Source of the DNA: Anaerobacillus sp.
GTDB taxonomy: Bacteria; Bacillota; Bacilli; Bacillales_H; Anaerobacillaceae
NCBI GenBank assembly: GCA_007120055.1
Contig: SKOL01000715.1
Location: 1-5,856 of the forward strand
DNA length: 5,856 bases
Reading direction: 5' to 3'
Position numbers and translations under genes: made by a program. The notes under the pieces are model-generated. The model was not told the DNA's origin and made no database searches. It worked only from the letters and a program-made list of their open reading frames with translations. Positions 1 through 5,800 of this stretch are shown in pieces. Position 1 is the stretch's first letter. Each line of letters opens with the position of its first letter.

Positions 1-2
1 AT

Positions 3-37
3 AAAAAAACTCCCTCATCATCTATACGAGGAAGTTT
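3..37 (-). terminator. Intrinsic terminator, minus strand
   Basis: Read on the minus strand, AAACTTCCTC (37-28) pairs with GAGGGAGTTT (16-7) over 10 bp with one G-U wobble and an 11-nt loop. It is followed by a run of seven T (complement of the A-run 3-9). The U-run lies on the minus-strand side, so it most likely ends transcripts from the minus-strand gene at 475-1005. A weaker T-stretch on the other side (near 41-45) makes some plus-strand activity possible. Confidence 0.65.
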
Positions 38-82
38 CCATTTTTAGGGGGATTTTTATGTCATAAATTGTTTATTCCTGCG

Positions 83-96
83 CTTTCCCGGGAAAG
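83..96. repeat. Perfect 14-bp palindrome
   Basis: CTTTCCCGGGAAAG is its own reverse complement and is conspicuously GC-rich for this AT-rich spacer. It abuts the inverted repeat at 95-120. It has no central loop, so it would act as a dyad (a protein-binding site or repeat edge) rather than as an RNA hairpin. No function can be assigned. Confidence 0.5.
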
Positions 97-120
97 TGTC
101 AATGGTTCACGCCTGGCACT
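95..120. repeat. Imperfect inverted repeat, probably an interspersed Bacillus-type element
   Basis: AGTGTCA (95-101) and TGGCACT (114-120) are inverted arms with one mismatch (a wobble on the plus strand) around a 12-nt spacer. Short repeats with GTGTCA and GGCAC arms are, as I recall, scattered through intergenic regions of several Bacillus-group genomes. Membership of that group is inference and needs a genome-wide comparison. Confidence 0.4.
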
Positions 121-144
121 TAACTTATTAACTTATTAACTTAT
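121..144. repeat. Three tandem copies of an 8-mer
   Basis: TAACTTAT occurs three times head to tail with no mismatch (121-128, 129-136, 137-144), directly after the inverted repeat at 95-120. The 8-bp unit makes it a likely slippage-prone microsatellite. It is not inside a gene or an identifiable promoter. Confidence 0.8.
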
Positions 145-161
145 TTATTTCCTATCTAATT

Positions 162-342
162 TTAGTAGAAACGATTTCCTAATCCTGCAACAGAACAAAA
201 TAAGGTGACAACCCCCGTCACATAAGGTATCATTTCCCCATTCGACTGACCGTCTACAATACATTACAACTATTCTATCGTTTGCAAAAGAAGCGGTCGC
301 TAAAAGTAAAATGATCGTATCGTTGCGACTATGGAACTTAGA
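162..342 (-). pseudogene. Possible relic of the C-terminal end of a small membrane protein
   Basis: On the minus strand one frame ending at the stop at 164-162 reads VDGQSNGEMIPYVTGVVTLF followed by CSVAGLGNRFY. This looks like a membrane segment with a short tail. Just upstream (about 342-258) a different frame reads NDTIILLLATASFANDRIVV then MY. The two join smoothly if one base near 258 is an insertion. No start codon with a good ribosome binding site is seen, although ATG at 195-193 follows a GGGGAA. I do not recognise the family. It could also be chance open sequence. Confidence 0.25.
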
Positions 343-474
343 TCAAAACAATGCTACGAACCTTGATTTTTTTAAAAAAAAGAACAGCAATGACAATTTC
401 CTTCCCCGTTTTTATTTCCCTTCTCACGCAAAACGCTTCGCAGAGAAATTATTCATGGAAAAACGTACTAAAAT

Positions 475-1005
475 CTACCGCTTGATCTCTTTTACCCACT
501 TTTCAAGCTTATTGGCAATTCGCCAGTTGACGCGTTTTTCTAATGACTTTAGCGAATGTACAGCTGTTTTAATAGCTTCATTCACACTTTGTACATCAAC
601 GAGTTTTGTCTCATACTCAACAACAAAATTTTCACCATGTTGGTTATTGTAATCAATCAACTGAAATTCTCCCTTACTCTGTATTTCTTCAATTAAACAT
701 TTAATAAAACATTGCATTGACACAACCTCATGTGACCAATACTTTTTGTGAAAAAAACTCTCTATATTAGCGATCATACCGTCCTCTGTTCGTATCAAAT
801 GAAGGTCTGGAAATGAAGGAATGATATATGTCTCATCTTCTTTGTCAATCGGTTGTATTTTTTCATTTATCGGCAGTTGTTCAATGGCAAGCTTTTTAAG
901 TTCAACAATCGGAACGTGAAAACCGCCATTCCAATCATACTGCTTACCGTTTGCTATCCACGCTTCTATTTCCCCAAATTGATCAAAAATTAAATCGTCA
1001 TCCAT
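475..1005 (-). CDS. Hypothetical protein, 176 residues, family not recognised
   Basis: The start ATG (1005-1003) is preceded by a purine-rich AGAGGGAGTG ending about five bases upstream, a good Bacillus-type ribosome binding site, so this start is preferred. The product has no signal peptide, no membrane segment and no Cys cluster, so a soluble cytoplasmic protein is likely. The N-terminal half is acidic (MDDDL at the start) and contains YDWNGGFHVP near residues 23-32. The last 45 residues are rich in Lys, Glu, Leu and Arg and look helical, ending WRIANKLEKWVKEIKR, a basic amphipathic tail. The gene stands alone behind a decayed acetyltransferase and has its own candidate promoter at 1136-1162. 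I recognise no catalytic motif and assign no function. That it is real rests on the ribosome binding site, the protein-like composition and the uninterrupted length. Confidence 0.75.
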   Translation of the reverse strand: MDDDLIFDQFGEIEAWIANGKQYDWNGGFHVPIVELKKLAIEQLPINEKIQPIDKEDETYIIPSFPDLHLIRTEDGMIANIESFFHKKYWSHEVVSMQCFIKCLIEEIQSKGEFQLIDYNNQHGENFVVEYETKLVDVQSVNEAIKTAVHSLKSLEKRVNWRIANKLEKWVKEIKR

Positions 1006-1065
1006 TATATCACTCCCTCTCTAAAAAATTGTCGTCCATCTTTTAAATACCTTGTCATTAACTAC

Positions 1066-1083
1066 TCATGGGCGGCTTCGCAT
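1066..1083 (-). other. Possible five-codon upstream ORF (MRSRP) in the leader of the 475-1005 gene
   Basis: On the minus strand GAGGTGA (1096-1090) sits six bases ahead of ATG (1083-1081), followed by codons for Arg, Ser, Arg, Pro and a TGA at 1068-1066. If the promoter at 1136-1162 is used, this lies inside a leader of about 120 nt. The same bases in another frame read LDEVKFDAKPPMSS and stop at 1060-1058, which resembles a protein C-terminus, so a gene relic is an equally fair reading. Confidence 0.2.
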
Positions 1084-1135
1084 CAAACTTCACCTCATCT
1101 AGAAATCTTTACGCGCTATCGAAAACTTTTCTTTG

Positions 1136-1162
1136 ATTATAAATATGCATTCGTTGGTTCAA
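1136..1162 (-). promoter_or_regulatory. Candidate sigma-A promoter for the 475-1005 gene
   Basis: Minus strand: -35-like TTGAAC (1162-1157), a 15-base spacer and a consensus -10 TATAAT (1141-1136). The short spacer and the 4/6 match at -35 lower confidence. The predicted start near 1129 would give a leader of about 120 nt before ATG 1005. Confidence 0.35.
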
Positions 1163-1172
1163 TAATTAGTTG

Positions 1173-1645
1173 TTATTTGTTCCAATCTTCAGCTAACATT
1201 CCATAAAAAATAGGATCTACATAATAATCATACAGCCATTCGGCTTGTCTAATGAACCTTCATTAACGAACCCTAGTCTTTCAGGAATTGATCTACTCTT
1301 TTTATTTTCAGCAGCAGCACTAATATCCACTCGATTTAATCCGAGTTCATTAAAAGCATATTCTGTTAAAGCCTTGGCTACCCTTGTCATAATCCACTTA
1401 CCTTGATAATCCTTACCTAACCAATATCCTATATAGGCTACTTTATTAGACCAATCAATTTTGTTATAACCTGCTGTGACTACAATTTTTCATTTATATA
1501 CAATAAATGTAGTTATAATATTATTTTCTGCGAAATTATTTAAGCAAGATGTGATGAACCTCTTTATATCCTCCACACTTGTTGTCATATCTAGCCAAGG
1601 AAGCTATTCTCGAAGGTATTCTCTCGAATTTTCAGTTAGTGTTAA
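1173..1645 (-). pseudogene. Decayed GNAT N-acetyltransferase (RimL/RimJ-like)
   Basis: Minus-strand translation gives a clear GNAT fold: NSREYLRE, LPWLDMTTSVEDIKRFI, AGYNKIDWSNKVAYIGYWLG, the acetyl-CoA loop region DYQGKWIMTRVAKALTEYAF, LGLNRVDISAAAENKKSRSI and PERLGFVNEG, ending EDWNK at the stop 1175-1173. The intact family acetylates ribosomal-protein N-termini or small substrates. Three lesions are visible: TAG at 1606-1604 where the family has Trp (EWLPW), TGA at 1492-1490 where it has Gly (YKGKIV), and a one-base loss near 1255-1251 that throws off IRQAEWLYDYYVDPIFYGML. The first 20-25 residues and the start codon are also missing; an in-frame GTG at 1657-1655 has no ribosome binding site. 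It begins right after the protease terminator. The protein similarity is strong although the gene is dead. Confidence 0.85.
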
Positions 1646-1676
1646 CCGAAAAGACACCCGTGAAAATATTTTATAT

Positions 1677-1719
1677 TTAAAATAAAAAAAGTAGCAGGAA
1701 TTGAAATCCTACTACTTTT
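1677..1719 (-). terminator. Intrinsic terminator of the subtilisin gene
   Basis: On the minus strand AAAAGTAGTAGGA (1719-1707) pairs with TCCTGCTACTTTT (1699-1687) as a 13-bp stem with one G-U wobble and a 7-nt loop. The T-rich run TTTTTTATTTT follows (complement of about 1690-1677). It lies 80 bp after the protease stop and separates it from the acetyltransferase relic. Confidence 0.85.
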
Positions 1720-1798
1720 AATCGCTGCTTTTTATCGATTTTAAAAGGGATGCTAATCATTCAATAAAATCTTACACCCAACCAAATTTCCTTGTTAG

Positions 1799-3517
1799 TT
1801 AACGAATTTGGAAAGTTGTCGTTGAAGAACTGCCTTTAAAATCAGTCTTCGATGTTTCTGCTTTTACTTCGTACGTACCTTTTGCTGCATTTCTATTTGT
1901 TGACATTACTACTGTAACAATCCCTTGATTGTTCGTTTGACCGTTCGCAGTTAGGACTCTTCCTCTCGGAGGAGTGATTTCTACGATTACATCGGCTCCT
2001 GATACGACATTACCAATCTTATCAGTAACTTTCACAGTGATTGTAACACTTTCTCCAGCCGAATAAACCGACTTATTCGTTTCTACATTCGTAACTGTTT
2101 CAACTAGATTTACTGGCTCTTCTTCCACAGGCTCACTAGGAGTTGGCTCCGTGGGACTAGGCTCATTCACAGATGAATTCAATTCATTTTTCACGACATC
2201 CAAACGTTCTTGAAGACTCTGTTTGTCCGCTCTTACCGGGCGACCATTTCCTAAAGCATCGATAGAATCTTGAGCAATATTTACATAATCCCAAGTTCTA
2301 TAAAATTCAGCAATTTCTACATCTATCGTTGCTTGCTCTAAAGGAGTCAAACTTTCTTCAGTTTCTTGTACTGGCTCTTGAATCGGCTCTTGAACAGGTT
2401 CTTGGTCAGCATTTTTTACAGGTGCTTGGATTAAACCATAACCAAACCAGTTATCTTTACCTTCTTCCCCTAAATCAATAACATTTTCTTGTAATTTCAC
2501 CCGTAATTGTGCATGACTCAATTCTGGATATGTTTGCTTAAGTAATGCTAGATTGCCAGCGACATAAGGTGCAGCCATCGATGTTCCACTCATTTGCGCA
2601 TATTTATTTCCAGGTACTGTACTTAGTACATTTACACCGGGTGCCGCCACTTCAACTGTGCTTCCTGTTGCAGAAAATGAAGCTCTTCTATCTTTTGAAT
2701 CTGTTGCTGAAACTGCAATCACAGAATCATAGCGTGCAGGATAATTGACCGTATCGCCAGTACCATCTGAAGAACCATTATTGCCAGCTGCTCCAACAAC
2801 GAGAATCCCTTGATTATACGCTTGGTCTACGACTTGTTTTAACGTAGATGAATGAGTAGTAGTACCAAGACTTAAATTAATAATATCCATTTTATTAGTA
2901 ATCGACCAATCAATTCCGGCAATCACATCGGATAAATATCCACTCCCATTACCATCTAGGACTTTTACTGCATAAATACTCGCTTCATGAGCGATACCGA
3001 CTGTCCCATATGTGTTATTTCTAGCACCAATAATCCCAGCAACATGGGTACCGTGACCGTTATCATCAGAGAAAGAGCTCGTATAAGATGTAAAAGAAGC
3101 TCCACCGGCAATGACTAAATCTTCATGGTTTGCCACTCCAGTATCAACAACAGCAACCCTAACACCTTTACCTGTATATCCATTTTCCCAAGCTTTTGGA
3201 GCCTCTGATCGTTCGATCCCCCAATCTTGAGTTTGCTTACTAACTTCTACTACTTCGTCTTTTTCCACCGTTAAAACATTCGGATTATTTTGCAACCCTC
3301 TAATTGCCGTAGAAGGTACACTAATTGCTAGAGCTGGAACATTGTGATATTCTCTATTAATCTTTCCCCTAGCTTCTGAAACTACATTTTTGTCAACTTT
3401 TTCTTTAAATAAAACAATGACTCTCTCATTCACCGTTGATTTTGCAGCTAGTCCAAATCCTGGGACGAGCGAAAATACCAACGCGAACACTAAAAACATT
3501 AAAAACCCTTTTTTCAT
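1799..3517 (-). CDS. Secreted subtilisin-like serine protease (S8) with C-terminal Ig-like domain, 572 residues
   Basis: Extracellular endopeptidase precursor. Start ATG (3517) follows AAGGGGG with a 7-base gap. Residues 1-25 are a Sec signal peptide (MKKG, then a hydrophobic core ending near GLAAKS). Residues 30-92 are an inhibitor I9 propeptide. The catalytic domain runs from about 95 to 365 with Asp125 (VAVVDTG), His155 (NGHGTHVAG), oxyanion Asn246 (GAAGNNG) and Ser313 (GTSMAAP), all intact. It is closest in pattern to Bacillus alkaline subtilisins. About 200 extra residues follow: a QEPVQEPIQEPVQE repeat (372-385), a helical module (388-448), a second Pro/Glu linker (451-470) and an Ig-like beta domain of Big-1/invasin type (about 475-572). 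Simple secreted subtilisins end near the catalytic domain, so the tail probably binds wall, matrix or substrate (inference). There is no LPXTG or S-layer anchor. Expression is predicted to be under the cyclic-di-GMP riboswitch upstream; the gene ends at a strong terminator. Confidence 0.95.
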   Translation of the reverse strand: MKKGFLMFLVFALVFSLVPGFGLAAKSTVNERVIVLFKEKVDKNVVSEARGKINREYHNVPALAISVPSTAIRGLQNNPNVLTVEKDEVVEVSKQTQDWGIERSEAPKAWENGYTGKGVRVAVVDTGVANHEDLVIAGGASFTSYTSSFSDDNGHGTHVAGIIGARNNTYGTVGIAHEASIYAVKVLDGNGSGYLSDVIAGIDWSITNKMDIINLSLGTTTHSSTLKQVVDQAYNQGILVVGAAGNNGSSDGTGDTVNYPARYDSVIAVSATDSKDRRASFSATGSTVEVAAPGVNVLSTVPGNKYAQMSGTSMAAPYVAGNLALLKQTYPELSHAQLRVKLQENVIDLGEEGKDNWFGYGLIQAPVKNADQEPVQEPIQEPVQETEESLTPLEQATIDVEIAEFYRTWDYVNIAQDSIDALGNGRPVRADKQSLQERLDVVKNELNSSVNEPSPTEPTPSEPVEEEPVNLVETVTNVETNKSVYSAGESVTITVKVTDKIGNVVSGADVIVEITPPRGRVLTANGQTNNQGIVTVVMSTNRNAAKGTYEVKAETSKTDFKGSSSTTTFQIR

Positions 3518-3578
3518 AGAAAATCCCCCTTAAATGAATGTGATAAAATACTGTAACTTTTTTATGAAATTACTCCAT

Positions 3579-3603
3579 AAAAAAAGCCATTCCGAAGAAT
3601 AGC
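3579..3603 (-). terminator. Riboswitch-controlled intrinsic terminator in the protease leader
   Basis: Minus-strand GCTATTC (3603-3597), tetraloop TTCG (3596-3593) and GAATGGC (3592-3586) form a 7-bp stem with one G-U wobble, followed by seven T (3585-3579). It stands about 60 nt before the protease ATG, so premature termination here would silence the gene. Its 5' arm is shared with the antiterminator at 3597-3626. Confidence 0.85.
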
Positions 3604-3626
3604 AAGGGAAATATCCTTTTCTATTC
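3597..3626 (-). promoter_or_regulatory. Antiterminator hairpin overlapping aptamer P1 and terminator
   Basis: Minus-strand GAATAG (3626-3621) is perfectly complementary to CTATTC (3602-3597), and inside it AAGG (3618-3615) pairs with CCTT (3607-3604). CTATTC is also the 5' arm of the terminator, so the two hairpins cannot coexist. GAATAG is also the probable 3' strand of aptamer P1. This three-way overlap is the expected layout of a transcription-terminating riboswitch that is off when ligand is bound. Confidence 0.65.
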
Positions 3627-3717
3627 GGTAGCTGGCTGGCGTATCAATTCATTGATGAAGCCCCTAAAGCTTTGCGTCCCAAGGTTTCCCTAGGTTTGCC
3701 GTTTCGGTTGAAATAAA
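3621..3717 (-). promoter_or_regulatory. Cyclic-di-GMP type I riboswitch aptamer (GEMM-I)
   Basis: The minus strand carries the GEMM-I hallmarks in order: CGGCAAACC (P2 5' side), a GAAA tetraloop (3688-3685), GGGACGCAAAGC (P2 3' side and J2/3), a P3 arm capped by ATCAA-TGAA-TTGAT, then GCCAGCCAGCTACCGAA closing the aptamer. P1 can form between TTTATTTC (3717-3710) and GAATAGA with one bulge. Aligned by eye to the well-studied Vibrio Vc2 aptamer, the base matching G20, which contacts ligand, is G at 3700; cyclic-GMP-AMP-responsive relatives have A there. Cyclic-di-GMP is therefore the likely ligand. P2 has one internal U-U mismatch, tolerable for the fold. A small hairpin AAGGT-AGAA-ACCTT (3737-3724) lies just upstream. 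I see no convincing promoter between it and the esterase stop; a TATAAG (3760-3755) is the best -10 candidate but lacks a good -35. Confidence 0.93.
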
Positions 3718-3808
3718 TATATCAAGGTTTCTACCTTTTGGACAGTGACAAAAGACTTATAAAATTTCAATGACTTAAAAATGAAACGCTCCATTCATAA
3801 TCATCTAG

Positions 3809-4570
3809 TCACTTCTCCATCATTGAAAACAACTCTGGCAATAACTTTTCCCAATGTGTTTCATGATGGCGACCACCTTTAACCATCATTTCTTTTAATT
3901 CAGTCGGCTTTTCTTTTAATACATTAATTAAACGCTGATTAGGACTTATATACTTATCATCTGTAATCTCGCCGTGGGCTTCACGATCACCATAAGTGAC
4001 TAAAACTTGACTAGGAAACTTAATAATCGATGCAAGGTAATCGAAAAACGCTTCCTCATTACACCAAAGGGCATTGGAAATAGCAGCAATCTTACCGAAC
4101 CGTTCGGGATATTGACATCCCGCTACTAATGAAATTAATCCACCCATCGAACTCCCTACGAGAAGACAGTTATCACCACTAGTTTTAAATTGATTTGTAA
4201 AATACGGAACGACCACTTCTGCTAAATCTTTGACATAATCAAAACCTGCCCCGCCTAAACGGCGCTTGTTTAGATCATTTAGCTTTGTTGTTATCTCTGG
4301 CGAAAACTGCCATGGTCCATATTCATAGAGGCGCTCAGTCCCATGCCAAATTGCAACAATTGCATATTTTTTATATTGAGGATGGTTCTCGACGAAATTC
4401 TTCACTCTCCATGAACGACCGTAACCTGCATTTTCGTCAATAAACACATTTTGTCCATCATGAAAATAAATAACTCCTTGAACTTCTTCGTCAGGTTGAT
4501 AGTAATCTACGCGCTTTTCATATCCTAAACTCGGAAAAAATAGTGATACTGTATGAATCTTCAAGATCAT
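3809..4570 (-). CDS. Esterase-like alpha/beta hydrolase (putative esterase / EstD-Fes family), 253 residues
   Basis: A serine hydrolase of the putative-esterase family (alpha/beta fold), with no signal peptide, so probably cytoplasmic. I chose ATG 4570 because AAGGA lies eight bases ahead; a TTG 39 bases further upstream opens the same frame but lacks a ribosome binding site. Visible motifs from this start: FHDGQNVF (36-43), the family's strand and oxyanion-loop signature; nucleophile elbow GSSMGG with Ser141; probable acid Asp195 in TYGDRE; probable catalytic His235 in GGRHHETHW. Relatives hydrolyse acyl esters of sugars, siderophores or xylan side chains, and the substrate cannot be read from sequence. 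It starts 49 bp after the stop of the damaged GH13 gene with no terminator between, so the pair was probably an operon for maltodextrin or acylated-oligosaccharide use. It appears intact although its partner is broken. Confidence 0.88.
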   Translation of the reverse strand: MILKIHTVSLFFPSLGYEKRVDYYQPDEEVQGVIYFHDGQNVFIDENAGYGRSWRVKNFVENHPQYKKYAIVAIWHGTERLYEYGPWQFSPEITTKLNDLNKRRLGGAGFDYVKDLAEVVVPYFTNQFKTSGDNCLLVGSSMGGLISLVAGCQYPERFGKIAAISNALWCNEEAFFDYLASIIKFPSQVLVTYGDREAHGEITDDKYISPNQRLINVLKEKPTELKEMMVKGGRHHETHWEKLLPELFSMMEK

Positions 4571-4619
4571 TCTCCCCTTCCTTCTGCCTCCTACAAAAGA
4601 CCACTTCAAACATCTCTGC

Positions 4620-5770
4620 TTATTTTAAAATTCGATACCCCTCTACCTCGACGGTTACGTTAGGTCCAAATAATGTTTCGTTAGTGATTAAATTTTCCAA
4701 TTGTAACTTTTTAGTATAGTCCGATATGTTATAAGCCTTTTCTGTTTTCGTTAAGTTAATAAAAACTAATACCTCTTCATCTTCTTGCACTTTCTTAAAG
4801 ATTAATTCATTGGTTCCGATATATAAAAATGAGGTACTCCCATGAAAGGCCTCCTCTTCTTTTCGAATCTTGATCAGCTTTTGTAATTGATAGAACAAGG
4901 TCGACTTTGCTCGTTCCCAAGGCATTGGAACACGACAACCAGGATCATTTTCACCTATCACTTCAAGTTCCGATCCATAAAAAATACACGGGGTTCCAGC
5001 ACACAAATACAATAGTGCATACGCTATTTCTGCTCTTTTTAAATTATTATTAGCTAAAGTAAGTAATCGAGGAGTGTCGTGACTATCAAGCAAGTTAAAC
5101 ATACTTTCATTGATGTTGTCACTATAACGGACAATTGCCTCAACATACATTCGGTGAAAATCGACTGCGTTAATGTTTCCAGTCGCCACCCATTCTAAAA
5201 TTGGCTTTGTGAGCGGATAATTCATCGTTGCATCAAATTGATCACCTAATAACCATACGTGAGAGTCGTGCCACGTTTCACCAAGAATATAAATATTAGA
5301 GTTAAAGGATTTCACCGTTTTTCTAAAAAGACGCCAAAATTCGTGGTCAACTTCATTCGCTACGTCTAACCGCCAAGCATCAATATGATAATTTTCCGTC
5401 CAATACTTAGTGATCTCTAATAAGAATTCAATAACCTCTGGATTTTCAGTGTTCAATTTTGGCATTGTGACGGAAAAGTTGCGATATCTACTTGGTACGA
5501 GATTTCCTTTATCATCGGTTAATGGCCACTCATTTATATAAAACCAATCGTAGTAACGGGATTTTGGGCCACGAGAAACGACATCTTGAAATTGTGTTGA
5601 AAGAGACCCAATATGATTAAAAACAGCGTCCATCATAATTTTCATACCACGGCTATGTGCAGCTTCTACTAGAGCCTTAAAATCTTCATTCGTCCCAAAA
5701 TTCGGATCAATTTTAAAGTAATTGATCGTGTTATATTGATCCGGTGATAGATTGCGTGTTTATTAATCAT
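4620..5770 (-). pseudogene. GH13 cyclomaltodextrinase/neopullulanase-type gene with large internal deletion and frameshift
   Basis: The gene keeps a consensus GGAGG site six bases ahead of ATG 5770 and the family N-terminus MINKHAIYHR (5770-5741). The sequence then jumps, in another frame, to SPDQYNTINYFKIDPNFG (from about 5747), which in relatives lies near residue 195. About 180 codons are missing: the N-terminal beta domain and the first barrel strands. From the ATG the frame ends after about 33 codons. The remaining frame (374 residues from 5744) has GH13 regions in order: DAVFNH, MPKLN (typical of the GH13_20 subfamily), nucleophile Asp in WRLDVANE, acid/base Glu in ILGETWHD, stabilising Asp in LLDSHDTPR, then a C-terminal beta domain ending at the stop at 4622. 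Intact relatives are about 560-590 residues and cleave cyclodextrins, pullulan and maltodextrins. The first internal ATG in frame (5645) has no ribosome binding site and would lack barrel strands, so activity is unlikely. Confidence 0.85.
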
Positions 5771-5800
5771 CGTTGACCTCCAATTTAAATACATGTGATG

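Larger units (their letters stand above)
1..474. other. Intergenic stretch without an intact gene
   Basis: No open frame here has both a credible start with a ribosome binding site and protein-like composition. The stretch holds a minus-strand terminator (3-37), a 14-bp palindrome (83-96), an imperfect inverted repeat (95-120), three tandem 8-mers (121-144) and a possible membrane-protein relic (162-342), each listed separately. Positions 367-381 are a T7A8 run with no GC-rich stem beside it. Nothing is recognised in 382-474. The 176-residue gene at 475-1005 has no obvious terminator close to its stop, so its transcript may run on to the hairpin at 3-37. Confidence 0.6.

Noticed and set aside
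361..420. T7A8 run as a terminator for the 475-1005 gene
   Set aside because: The bases beside the T-run do not form a GC-containing stem on either strand.
311..652. Plus-strand open frame of 113 codons
   Set aside because: No ribosome binding site. Its second half runs antisense across the well-supported 475-1005 gene, and its composition is not protein-like.
1476..1685. Plus-strand open frame of 69 codons
   Set aside because: It is antisense to the acetyltransferase relic and has no ribosome binding site or recognisable family.
2545..2748. Plus-strand open frame of 67 codons
   Set aside because: It lies wholly antisense to the catalytic domain of the subtilisin and is a shadow of its codons.
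3738..3780. Sigma-D motility promoter ahead of the riboswitch
   Set aside because: Expected because of the cyclic-di-GMP link, but no GCCGATAT-like -10 with a spaced TAAA is present.
3775..3808. Terminator after the esterase
   Set aside because: The only pairing (ATGAA with TTCAT) is five AT-rich pairs around an eight-base loop, too weak to call.
4571..4609. Upstream TTG start adding 13 residues to the esterase
   Set aside because: No ribosome binding site precedes TTG. ATG 4570 has AAGGA at proper distance, and the extra residues (Gly/Arg/Lys-rich) are just the translated ribosome-binding region.
4620..5645. Treating ATG 5645 as the true start of a short amylase
   Set aside because: It lies inside conserved GH13 sequence (between HSRG and DAVFNH), has no ribosome binding site, and the family N-terminus with a real ribosome binding site is found at 5770.
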